A stretch of 37,572 bases of DNA from DASQUP01 sp035641235 (GTDB lineage Bacteria > Actinomycetota > CADDZG01 > WHSQ01). Below the pieces are notes generated by a model, which saw nothing but the letters and a program-made list of their open reading frames with translations, was not told the origin of the DNA and searched no databases. The translations under genes and the position numbers were made by a program. Below, piece by piece: positions 29,025-36,450 of this stretch; the first letter of the stretch is position 1; each line of letters starts with the position of its first letter. The stretch lies in contig DASQUP010000055.1 of NCBI GenBank assembly GCA_035641235.1, positions 1 to 37,572 of the forward strand, read 5' to 3'.

Positions 29025-29882
29025 CGCGCGACCCAAGATCTCGAAGCGCGCCGGGGTTCGTAGGCCCACCAGCTCGCCGTCGACGTTGAACTCCATCGGG
29101 GGATCGGCGCCGACGCTGAACTCCGGGCCGCGGATCATGACGGTCCCCTCGGCATCCTGGTGGTTGCCACCTTTGACCTTCGCGCCGAGTCTCACGGCGT
29201 CGGGTATCGAGGTTGCCGACAGCGCGCACAAGTCGAGGTGGCCGTCATCCGGGAGGGCGCAGGGCCACATCGCGATCCCGCCCCCGGCGGTCCGGCTGTT
29301 GCCGACGCCCACTGCGATGCAGTCGATGATCCGTTGCCCGTTTACGACGACCGTCGATTGATCCAGGTCTGCGAGCGCCTTAGCTCCACCGACGACGAAG
29401 GCGAGCGGGCCGAGCTTTCGTTTGAGATCGGCGTCGATCGCCTGATTGGACTTGACGGGAAACCCTCCGAGACAACCGTTCACGAACAGGCGCCGGAGGG
29501 TGCCGCCGGAAACCAGGCCGACGTCCACCTCCCGGGTCCCAGTAGTCAGCGCATGCGCCGCTTCGAGCGGATCCGAGGGCAGCCCCAGCGTTCGGGCGAA
29601 GTCGTTTCCCGTACCGAGCGGGACGACGGCGAAGGCGACTTGCGTCAGGCGATCCTCGAGCGCGTTGACCGTCATGTTCACGGTGCCGTCTCCGCCCGCC
29701 GCCACTACCAGGTCGGCGCCCTCGGTTCCGGCGCGCACGTCCTCGGTGAACGTCCCCTCGCTGGAGGGCTCGATGCGGTGGACCTCACCCAGTCTGGCGA
29801 GCTCATGAACGACTTCGTCCTGGAGCGAGTCGTCGCTCTGGCCCGAGCCGGGATTAAAAACAACAGTGACGGCGGTCGTCAT
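29004..29882 (-). CDS. Diacylglycerol/lipid kinase family protein (YegS/DgkB-like)
   Basis: 292 residues. The catalytic domain has VVFNPGSGQ, LVVAAGGDGTVNMTVNAL and FAVVPLGTGNDFARTLGL, the nucleotide and glycine-rich loops of the DAGK_cat fold; the C-terminal beta domain has DVGLVSGGTLRRLFVNG, IAVGVGNSRTAGGGI, PDDGHLDLCAL and FNVDGELVG. It phosphorylates a lipid such as diacylglycerol or a related alcohol at the membrane face; the exact lipid is not known. ATG 29882 has neither a clear ribosome site nor a TANNNT element. It is downstream of the sigma/anti-sigma pair with a 64-nt gap. Confidence 0.9.
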   Translation of the reverse strand: MTTAVTVVFNPGSGQSDDSLQDEVVHELARLGEVHRIEPSSEGTFTEDVRAGTEGADLVVAAGGDGTVNMTVNALEDRLTQVAFAVVPLGTGNDFARTLGLPSDPLEAAHALTTGTREVDVGLVSGGTLRRLFVNGCLGGFPVKSNQAIDADLKRKLGPLAFVVGGAKALADLDQSTVVVNGQRIIDCIAVGVGNSRTAGGGIAMWPCALPDDGHLDLCALSATSIPDAVRLGAKVKGGNHQDAEGTVMIRGPEFSVGADPPMEFNVDGELVGLRTPARFEILGRALFLSAE

Positions 29883-29946
29883 TTATGAGATGTCCGTTAC
29901 CCACGCCGGGCGTAGGCGAACGCACATTTGACGACCCGCGGCGCCT

Positions 29947-30639
29947 TTAAGCGGAACTAAGGACTGGGTCGCTGGTCGGTTGGTCGGAGCCGCCCGGCGG
30001 CTCGACGGTCACCGCGGCGCCGCTCACGCCCTCGAGCGACAGGCCGGTGCGGAGAACGACCCGGCCCTCGGAGGCCTCGAACGTGCCGGCGCTTACCGGC
30101 TGCTCCCCGCCCAGGAACCAGAGCTGGTAGATGTCGTCGCCCGGTGCCCGCGGCAGGTCCCGCGCGACGAAAAGCGCGCCGCCCGTCTCCTGCACGACGG
30201 CGGCCGCGGCCCCTCCTCCCTCGAGCCTTATCGCGTCGCCGCGCAGCAGGGCTGCCGTGATGCGGCGCTCCTCCCGGAGATCACCCATCACGTTCACGAG
30301 CACGCCGGACAAGACGGCTGCCACAACCAGGACCGCCGCGATCCCAAATGCCGGCAGGGAAAACCACCGGCGCGCCGGACGTTTGGCCGCTGCCGGCGCC
30401 GTGGGGGTCTCCTCTTTGACCAAGGCGATGACGTTGTCGGCAAATCCGTCGGGGAGCGGCTTCGGCTCTGCCGCCAGAGCGAGGTTGGCGCTCGCAGCCG
30501 AATACTCGTCGGCCTCGCGCATGCACTCCTCACACGACAACAGGTGCGCCCGGATCTCCTCTTCCTCTTCGAGGGGAACCGCGCCGAGAACATACGGCGC
30601 AATAAGCGCCTTCAATTCGTCGTGTCGTTCTTCGGTCAT
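29947..30639 (-). CDS. RskA-family anti-sigma factor (zinc-binding, one membrane helix)
   Basis: 230 residues. The N-terminal zinc-binding anti-sigma motif is H32-x3-C36-x2-C39 (RAHLLSCEECM). One membrane helix (about 93-117, FSLPAFGIAAVLVVAAVLSGVLV) leads to an extracytoplasmic RskA domain with the typical DDIYQLWFLGGEQPVSAGTF. It should hold the adjacent ECF sigma factor at the membrane until regulated proteolysis or a redox change releases it. It starts 4 nt after the sigma gene's stop (ATG 30639), so the two are co-translated, as is normal for such pairs. Confidence 0.92.
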   Translation of the reverse strand: MTEERHDELKALIAPYVLGAVPLEEEEEIRAHLLSCEECMREADEYSAASANLALAAEPKPLPDGFADNVIALVKEETPTAPAAAKRPARRWFSLPAFGIAAVLVVAAVLSGVLVNVMGDLREERRITAALLRGDAIRLEGGGAAAAVVQETGGALFVARDLPRAPGDDIYQLWFLGGEQPVSAGTFEASEGRVVLRTGLSLEGVSGAAVTVEPPGGSDQPTSDPVLSSA

Positions 30640-30643
30640 CTCG

Positions 30644-31204
30644 TCAACCCTCTGTGGTGCTCGCCATAAGTTCTCGGAGCCTGATCAGTCCATCGCGCAG
30701 GCGCGTCTTCGCCGTCCCCTCGGGAATCCCGAGTTCTGCTGCCACCTCCCGATATGTCCTCCCGCCAAAATATGCGAGCACGATTGCCTCGCGCTGCACC
30801 GGCGACAGCTTGCCCAAAGCCGCAACCACGGCGTCTCGGTCCTCGATTTCTGCCGATGCGCCCGTGTCGGTACCTTCGCTCACGGTCGCCTCGACCTCCG
30901 CCAGAAGGGAATCCTTCGTTCTGCGCAGCGATTCCTCCCGCCGTACAACGTCCACGGCCTTGTTGCGCGCAACGCCTGCAAGAAAGGACTGGAGGCTCCC
31001 CCGCGATGGATCGAAAGCTCCCGGCCTCCGCCACAATGCAACAAAGGTGTCCTGCGCGACCTCCTCGGCGAGGGACGCTTCACCGAGGATACGGCTGGCG
31101 ACACCGAACACCAGTCGCCCGTAGGTGTCGATGGCCGTCCGGAGCGCGTCTTCGTCGCGCGCCATGAGCATGTGTACGAGGAGCGTGTCGGACCGCCGAT
31201 CCAT
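30644..31204 (-). CDS. ECF sigma factor, SigK/SigL-like
   Basis: 186 residues. Region 2 is LRTAIDTYGRLVFGVASRILGEASLAEEVAQDTFVALWRRP and FLAGVARNKAVDVVRRE; region 4 is LGKLSPVQREAIVLAYFGGRTYREVAAELGIPEGTAKTRLRDGLIRLRELM. There is no region 3 or 1.1, as expected for ECF factors. Pairing with an RskA-type anti-sigma places it near the SigK (ECF19-type) group. ATG 31204 is chosen because family similarity starts there; the frame stays open far upstream but encodes nothing recognisable. TACGAT lies 9 nt upstream, slightly outside the leaderless spacing seen elsewhere. Confidence 0.92.
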   Translation of the reverse strand: MDRRSDTLLVHMLMARDEDALRTAIDTYGRLVFGVASRILGEASLAEEVAQDTFVALWRRPGAFDPSRGSLQSFLAGVARNKAVDVVRREESLRRTKDSLLAEVEATVSEGTDTGASAEIEDRDAVVAALGKLSPVQREAIVLAYFGGRTYREVAAELGIPEGTAKTRLRDGLIRLRELMASTTEG

Positions 31205-31391
31205 GGTGCGATCATCGTAGTCGTGCGACGCCCAGGAATCCCGATCGATCGGACGGGTCAGACACCGAGCGTTAATTCGCGGCCCTCCCTGTTCGCGAGT
31301 TGGGTGGTTACATGGGAATCGTCCGGCCGCTTGCGGGCCCACTGGTCCCCGCCAGGCATTCGAAAGTCGCCTCCGGCCCGGATTGGTCGAT

Positions 31392-31970
31392 ATGTCGGGT
31401 GATGCGACGAGCGACGAGCCGGTCAGGGCGAGGGAGCCGTTCGCCATCACTGCGGCGGCCCTTGGTGTGGTCACCCTCGCCGTTTTTCGGCTCCCCGGGT
31501 CTTTTGTCGCCGTGCTCGAAAGAAACGCTCTGCTCCAAGGATCCGCGGCCGGATGGGCACTGCGGTTGCTGGCGATTGTCGCCATTGCGCAGGCTGCCTA
31601 TGCGGGCGGCATGATCCTGAGACCCGAGAGAGTCGAGGTGGCACTCGAGGAAGAGCCCTCGATGCGAGCGGCGGGCTCCGCCCGAGTGGCCCGATCCCTG
31701 TCATGGAATGCCGCCGGGATCGCCGCGCTGACGATCGTGTACGGGATCGCATCCTTTGCCGTCACCGGCGAGCGTGGGGGTTTTTGGCTGTTCGTGCTGA
31801 TCGGGATCGCGCAGCTGGCGTGGTACTACCGCCTCACCGGCAGCATCGTCGAGTGGCTCCGCTTCCAACCCCGGGCCGACCTCCGCGGCACCGACGCCGG
31901 CGGGACGCCGCCATACTGTCCTCCCCTCGCCCGAGGGTTCCTGGGCGCCTCGGTCCATCCGCAGGGGTGA
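31392..31970 (+). CDS. Hypothetical membrane protein
   Basis: About 192 residues, no family recognised. Hydrophobic segments are visible near ITAAALGVVTLAVF, WALRLLAIVAIAQAAYAGGMIL, AAGIAALTIVYGIASFAV and FWLFVLIGIAQLAWYY, so four membrane helices are likely, with a Glu-rich loop (EVALEEEPS) between the second and third. The tail after about residue 160 is polar and proline-rich. The start is uncertain: ATG 31392 or TTG 31383, neither with a good ribosome site. It ends 2 nt before the acyl-CoA ligase start, so they are probably one operon; no functional link can be inferred. Confidence 0.65.
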   Translation: MSGDATSDEPVRAREPFAITAAALGVVTLAVFRLPGSFVAVLERNALLQGSAAGWALRLLAIVAIAQAAYAGGMILRPERVEVALEEEPSMRAAGSARVARSLSWNAAGIAALTIVYGIASFAVTGERGGFWLFVLIGIAQLAWYYRLTGSIVEWLRFQPRADLRGTDAGGTPPYCPPLARGFLGASVHPQG

Positions 31971-31972
31971 CG

Positions 31973-33436
31973 ATGCCGGGCATCGGAGAAGCCGCCCGAT
32001 CGGCGCCCGACGCCACCGCCGTGGTGATGGGTCGCTACGGACAGTCGTTCGGTGAGCTCGACGAACGATCGAGGGCGATCGCCGGGGTCTTCCGCGCCGA
32101 GGGCCTGGAACGCGGGGATCGAGTCGCGATCCTCGGCGCGAACCGGCCGGAGGTGCTGGAGCTGGTATCTGCGGCATTGCGCGCCGGGATCGTGCCGGTA
32201 CCGGTAAACGTCCTTCTGACCGCCCCCGAGATCGAGTTTCTGATCGAGGATTCGGGAGCCCGGTGGCTGTTCACTGACCGACCATTCGAGTCACCATCAC
32301 TCGAACAAACCATCACGTTCGGCGACGCGTACGAACGCCTGCTTCACGACGCGTCACCGGCACCGATCGCCGACGTCGTTCTCGGCCGGCCAATGCACTA
32401 CACATCCGGGACAACCGGCACACCCAAGGGCGTCTGGGTACTGCCTGCATCTGAGGACCTCGCAGGGAAACGTTCTATCGACTTCATTCGCCTGTGGGGG
32501 CTCAACTCCGACGATGTGCATCTCGTTTGTTCGCCGCTGGCCCACTCGGCTCCGCTGCGGTTCTCAATTCGGGCACTCGAAGCGGGGGGAACAGTGGTAT
32601 TGCAAGAGCGCTTTGATGCGGCCGAGACACTCGCCGCCGTGGAGCTTTTCGGGATAACCAGCACCTTCATGGTGCCGACACACCTGGAGCGAATTCTGTC
32701 CCTCGGTGATGTGGCGCTCGCACGTCACGACACCTCGTCGATGAGGCTGCTCGCGCATGCCGGCGCACCAATCCGGGAGGAGACGAAACGGCGCGTCTTG
32801 GAGCTGTTCCCCGAGGGATCCGTGTGGGAGTTCTACGGCTCGACTGAAGGGCAGGCAACACGCATCTCATCTGCGGAATGGCTACGTAAGCCGGGGAGCG
32901 TCGGGACCCCGCCCCCCGGCGGACGCATCATCGTTACCTCCGAAGAGGGGTCGGAGTTGCCACTGGGGGCCACGGGGCTCGTGTGGATCGCCGACCCGAA
33001 CCCGGAGAGATTCGAATACTGGGGTCAGGAAGCAGCCACCCGGCGCGCGTGGAGAAGATTCGGAGACGCAATCGCATTCACAGTTGGCGATCTCGGACGT
33101 GTCGATGCCGATGGCTACCTCTACCTCTCCGGCCGCCTGCACGACACGATCATCACCGGCGGGGTGAACGTGTATCCGCAGGAGGTCGAGCGTGTGCTCG
33201 TCTCGCATCCGGCGGTGGCGGAGGCGGCGGTGTACGGCGCGCAGCACGACGAGTGGGGCCAGGAGGTTAGAGCCATGGTCGTCGGCACGCACGGCTTCCC
33301 GCTGGATCCCGAGCACCTCCGGCAATGGGCCCGCGAACGTTTGGCCGGCTACAAATGCCCGCGCCACATCGATGTGGTCCCCGAACTCCCGCGCACTGCA
33401 ACGGGAAAGGTCAAGCGCGAACCGCCGTTCTTTTAG
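31973..33436 (+). CDS. AMP-binding acyl-CoA synthetase / ligase
   Basis: 487 residues, ANL superfamily. The P-loop-like A3 motif is MHYTSGTTGTPKGVW, A5 is EFYGSTEGQATR, A7/A8 is VGDLGRVDADGYLYLSGRLHDTIITGGVNVYPQEVE, and the A10 catalytic Lys lies in LPRTATGKVKRE. It activates a carboxylic acid to acyl-AMP and then to acyl-CoA. The protein is a little shorter than the usual 500-550 residues. The substrate is not predictable; a fatty or branched acid would suit the surrounding acyl-CoA genes. ATG 31973 follows AGGGG with a spacing of about 6 nt. Larger same-frame extensions upstream lie opposite the coding phase of the membrane protein and are rejected. Confidence 0.92.
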   Translation: MPGIGEAARSAPDATAVVMGRYGQSFGELDERSRAIAGVFRAEGLERGDRVAILGANRPEVLELVSAALRAGIVPVPVNVLLTAPEIEFLIEDSGARWLFTDRPFESPSLEQTITFGDAYERLLHDASPAPIADVVLGRPMHYTSGTTGTPKGVWVLPASEDLAGKRSIDFIRLWGLNSDDVHLVCSPLAHSAPLRFSIRALEAGGTVVLQERFDAAETLAAVELFGITSTFMVPTHLERILSLGDVALARHDTSSMRLLAHAGAPIREETKRRVLELFPEGSVWEFYGSTEGQATRISSAEWLRKPGSVGTPPPGGRIIVTSEEGSELPLGATGLVWIADPNPERFEYWGQEAATRRAWRRFGDAIAFTVGDLGRVDADGYLYLSGRLHDTIITGGVNVYPQEVERVLVSHPAVAEAAVYGAQHDEWGQEVRAMVVGTHGFPLDPEHLRQWARERLAGYKCPRHIDVVPELPRTATGKVKREPPFF

Positions 33437-33463
33437 AGAGATCCGGCGTTTTTCGGCGCTCTA
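33434..33463. terminator. Weak hairpin between convergent ligase and thioredoxin-TPR genes
   Basis: TAGAG (33434-33438, including the ligase stop codon) pairs with CTCTA (33459-33463), with CCG/CGG inside. AAAAAAA at 33466-33472 lies beyond it. The structure is much weaker than the other 3'-end hairpins, so termination here is a guess. Confidence 0.3.
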
Positions 33464-33484
33464 TCCAAAAAAACGAGCAGAAGG

Positions 33485-34228
33485 CTAGAAGAGGGCCAGC
33501 GAAAGCGAGCGGCGCGCCGCTACAACGTCGGGGTGGTCCGGCGGAAGCACGTTGAACAACGACAACAGATGGACGCGCGCCCGATCGCGTTCGTCTCCGG
33601 ATGTGCTCTGCACGACGCCGAGAAGGAGATCGAAGGCGGGTTTGATCTCGCCGCGGCTGAGCGTAAGATCCGCTAGTCCGGACGCGGCCTCCACGTCCGA
33701 CGGATCGGCCTCGAGGCGACGCATGAGTTCGGCCTCGTCGTGCTCACCCGTGCGTAGTTTCAACTCGACAAAAGCGAGATCACCGCGCGCCTCGTCGTGC
33801 GCCGGCTCAATGGCGAGGGCGCGACGCAAGAGTTCGGCCGCTTCATCGAGGTCGCCGCTCGCCTCGGCGGCGCGAGCCTCGCCCACGAGCCCGTCGGCTT
33901 CGGTGGGCCCGAGCTGTCGCAGCCACGCACGCACCTGCTGCTCGGGGAGGGCGCCGGTGAAGTTGGCGACGGGTCGGCCGTCTTTGACCGCGTGCACTGC
34001 CGGGATGCCCTGTACACCGAAGGCCTGGGCCAGGCCTGGGTTCTGGTCGACATCGACCTTCGCCAGTACCCACTCTCCGTCGGCCTCATCGGCAAGTCGT
34101 TCGAGGATGGGTCCAAGAGCCCGGCACGGCCCGCACCACGCCGCCCAGAAGTCGATGACTACCGGTGCCTCGAAGGACCGGTCGATCACCTCGTTTTGGA
34201 AAGTCGCTTCGCTAACGTCGATCTTCAT
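33485..34228 (-). CDS. Thioredoxin-like protein with C-terminal TPR domain (CnoX/YbbN-like)
   Basis: 247 residues. Residues 1-108 are a thioredoxin fold with the redox-active motif WAAWCGPCRALGPILE and the cis-Pro region VQGIPAVHAVKDG. The rest is helical with TPR-like repeats (ADGLVGEARAAEASGDLDEAAELLRRALAIEPAHDEAR onwards), the layout of CnoX/YbbN, a chaperone-redoxin that protects proteins and passes them to GroEL. Unlike E. coli CnoX, both CxxC cysteines are present, so oxidoreductase activity is expected. ATG 34228 has AAGG 6 nt upstream. It lies 69 nt downstream of malate dehydrogenase on the same strand. Confidence 0.88.
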   Translation of the reverse strand: MKIDVSEATFQNEVIDRSFEAPVVIDFWAAWCGPCRALGPILERLADEADGEWVLAKVDVDQNPGLAQAFGVQGIPAVHAVKDGRPVANFTGALPEQQVRAWLRQLGPTEADGLVGEARAAEASGDLDEAAELLRRALAIEPAHDEARGDLAFVELKLRTGEHDEAELMRRLEADPSDVEAASGLADLTLSRGEIKPAFDLLLGVVQSTSGDERDRARVHLLSLFNVLPPDHPDVVAARRSLSLALF

Positions 34229-34297
34229 CCGTGGCCTTCTGTTTGTGGTTGATCCGCACTATCCAACGCCCCTGGCGGTGGGCGAATTCCCTCGGTG

Positions 34298-35230
34298 CTA
34301 CCGGCGCGCCGCGAGCTCGGCGCACTTTGTTCGGATCGCTTCGGCTGCTTCCCGGAGCCGAGCCAGCTCGTCGTCGTTGAGATCGAGCTCGACGATCTCG
34401 GTGACGCCCCCTCGGCCCAGCTTTGCCGGGACACCCAGGTATACGTCCGATACCCCGTACTGACCGGTCGTCCACGCGCACGTCGGGTGCACATCACCCG
34501 AGTCCGCGAGGATCGAGTTCACCATTGCCGCGGCGGAAGACGACGGTGCGTAGAACGCACTCCCCTTCTTCAGATAGCCGACGATCTCCGCCCCTGCATC
34601 GCGCGTGCGCGCGAACAGCTCCTCGAGCGTCTGGTCGTCGGCCAGCTCCGGCAGCGGTTTGCCCTCGACGGTGGCGTGGCGGGGAAGGGCCACCATTTGA
34701 TCCCCGTGGGAGCCCAGCGTTATGGCCTCGACCGAGGTCGGAGCAACGCCCAGTTTCTCGGCTACGAAATAGCGAAGACGCGATGAATCCAGGACCCCGG
34801 CCATTCCCATCACGCGGTTCTTCGGGAACCCAGAGGCGAGAGACGCGAGGTACGTCATTTCATCGAGGGGGTTCGAGACGACGATGACGATGGCATCCGG
34901 CGAATACCGGGCGAGCTCCTCGGTGACGCTGCCGACTATCTCCGCGTTCTTGTCGAGAAGATCCATTCTGCTCATTCCCGGCTTGCGCGGGAGCCCCGCG
35001 GTGATGACGGCCACGTCGGAGCCCTCGGTCGCCGCGTAATCGTTGCTGCCGATCACCTGTGCCGAAAATCCCTCGATTGGCGCGCTCTGGTTGATGTCGA
35101 GCGCGAGGCCCTGGGGCAGGCCGGCAACGATGTCGGTCATCACTACCTCGTCGGCGAGGTCCTTCTCGGCGATGCGGCGGGCCGTGTTGGATCCGACGTT
35201 CCCCGCGCCGACGACCGTCACCTTTGCCAT
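34298..35230 (-). CDS. mdh: Malate dehydrogenase (LDH-like type)
   Basis: 310 residues. NAD-binding VTVVGAGNVGSNTARRIAEKDLADEVVMTDI; the substrate loop AGLPRKPGMSRMDLL carries Arg at the position that selects malate over lactate; VSNPLDEMTYLA and the catalytic His in ITLGSHGDQMV complete the site. It oxidises malate to oxaloacetate. ATG 35230 is 1 nt after the isocitrate dehydrogenase stop (TGA G ATG), so the two are translated together, and they face citrate synthase divergently. The C-terminal DVYLGVPAKLGRGGVTEIVELDLNDDE matches the family end. Confidence 0.95.
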   Translation of the reverse strand: MAKVTVVGAGNVGSNTARRIAEKDLADEVVMTDIVAGLPQGLALDINQSAPIEGFSAQVIGSNDYAATEGSDVAVITAGLPRKPGMSRMDLLDKNAEIVGSVTEELARYSPDAIVIVVSNPLDEMTYLASLASGFPKNRVMGMAGVLDSSRLRYFVAEKLGVAPTSVEAITLGSHGDQMVALPRHATVEGKPLPELADDQTLEELFARTRDAGAEIVGYLKKGSAFYAPSSSAAAMVNSILADSGDVHPTCAWTTGQYGVSDVYLGVPAKLGRGGVTEIVELDLNDDELARLREAAEAIRTKCAELAARR

Positions 35231-35231
35231 C

Positions 35232-36332
35232 TCAGGCCTCCATCTTGGCGATCACGGCGTCTGCAACCTGGGACGTACCCACTGCAGTGGGATCCTCACG
35301 GCTGGGTTTCATGTCGTACGTAACCGACTTGCCCTCGGCAATGACAGCAGCGATTGCGGCTTCCAGGCGATTGGCCGCTTCCATCTCCTCGAGATGATGA
35401 AGCATCAGGACGCCCGACAGCATCATCGCCATGGGGTTCACCTTGTTCTCGCCGGCGTACTTTGGTGCCGAGCCATGAGTCGGTTCGAAGACGGCCGCGT
35501 CGTCGCCGATGTTCCCGCCAGGCGCAACACCCAGGCCACCGACCAGCCCGGCGCCCAGATCCGAAACGATGTCTCCGTATAGGTTAGGCAGCACGAGCAC
35601 GTCGTACAGCTCTGGTTTCTGAACGAGCTGCATACACATGTTGTCGACGATTCGGTCTTCGAATTCGACTCCCGAGTCCCCGTACTCATTTTCCGCAACC
35701 TCGCGCGCCGTCTTCAAGAACAACCCGTCCGAGTACTTCATGATGTTCGCCTTGTGGACGGCTGTGACTTTCTTTCTCCCCTCTTTGACCGCATAGTCGA
35801 AGGCAGCGCGGACGATCCTCTGTGTTCCCGTCACCGAGATCGGCTTGATGGAGATGCCCGAGTCCTCGCGGATGCGCTTCGCACCCAGCTCGTCGATAAA
35901 GTCGATCAGCTTTCGCGCCTCGGGTGATCCCTGCTCGAATTCGATACCCGCATAGAGGTCCTCGTGGTTCTCACGCACGACGACGAGGTCGATGTCCTCA
36001 TACCGGGACCGAACGCCGGGGTATGACTTGCACGGCCTCAAACACATGTAAAGGTCGAGTTCCTTTCGGAGCGCGACGTTGACGCTCCGAAATCCGGTGC
36101 CCACCGGTGTTGTGATCGGGCCTTTAATGGCGACCTTGTTGGCACGAATTGAGTCGAGCACCTCATCGGGAAGCGGGGTTCCGTACTCGTCCATCACGTC
36201 GGCGCCGGCGTCGCGGACGTCCCAGTCGAATTTGGCACCCGATGCGTCGAGAACACGCCTGGTCGCCTCGGCGATCTCGGGACCCGTCCCGTCCCCGGGG
36301 ATGAACGTCACGCGGTGGGAAGTCTGCGCCAT
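35232..36332 (-). CDS. Isocitrate dehydrogenase, NAD-type (isopropylmalate dehydrogenase superfamily)
   Basis: 366 residues. VTFIPGDGTGPEIAEATRRVLD, GPITTPVGTGFRSVNVALRKELDLYMCLRPCKSYPGV, VVRENHEDLYAGIEFE, VHKANIMKYSDGLFL and LPNLYGDIVSDLGAGLVGGLGVAPGGNIGDD are family motifs. The S-x-N-x-x-L-R substrate loop (RSVNVALRKEL) marks isocitrate and not isopropylmalate, and length plus ending resemble NAD-dependent bacterial enzymes. The coenzyme should be treated as likely NAD. ATG 36332 is chosen because AGGAG is 5 nt upstream; TTG 36335 would be too close to it. It begins the icd-mdh operon and diverges from citrate synthase. Confidence 0.92.
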   Translation of the reverse strand: MAQTSHRVTFIPGDGTGPEIAEATRRVLDASGAKFDWDVRDAGADVMDEYGTPLPDEVLDSIRANKVAIKGPITTPVGTGFRSVNVALRKELDLYMCLRPCKSYPGVRSRYEDIDLVVVRENHEDLYAGIEFEQGSPEARKLIDFIDELGAKRIREDSGISIKPISVTGTQRIVRAAFDYAVKEGRKKVTAVHKANIMKYSDGLFLKTAREVAENEYGDSGVEFEDRIVDNMCMQLVQKPELYDVLVLPNLYGDIVSDLGAGLVGGLGVAPGGNIGDDAAVFEPTHGSAPKYAGENKVNPMAMMLSGVLMLHHLEEMEAANRLEAAIAAVIAEGKSVTYDMKPSREDPTAVGTSQVADAVIAKMEA

Positions 36333-36376
36333 CAACGCTCCTGTTCGTAGTGTCTGACCAGCGAAAAAGAATTCTT

Positions 36377-36393
36377 AGGCTACCTGATAGCCT
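36377..36393. promoter_or_regulatory. Inverted repeat AGGCTA-N5-TAGCCT between icd and citrate synthase
   Basis: A perfect 6-bp inverted repeat with a 5-bp spacer in the 118-bp divergent gap. TAGGCT (36376-36381) within it could also be a -10 for citrate synthase. It may be an operator common to both TCA transcripts. A smaller stem CGCTC-CGCA-GAGCG (36413-36426) lies in the citrate synthase leader. Confidence 0.4.
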
Positions 36394-36450
36394 TGGCCCG
36401 GATGGGAGGTGACGCTCCGCAGAGCGGGTCGGAAAGGGTGATGGGACTCT

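Noticed and set aside
33466..33472. A7 run read as the T-tract of a minus-strand intrinsic terminator
   Set aside because: On the minus strand the T-run precedes the weak stem and does not follow it, so it does not form a canonical terminator.
35219..35230. CTGAGATGGCAA near the mdh start, similar to the repeat arm at 15531 and 19229
   Set aside because: It is made of the end of the icd stop codon plus the ATG GCA start of mdh and has no inverted partner, so the likeness is probably coincidence.
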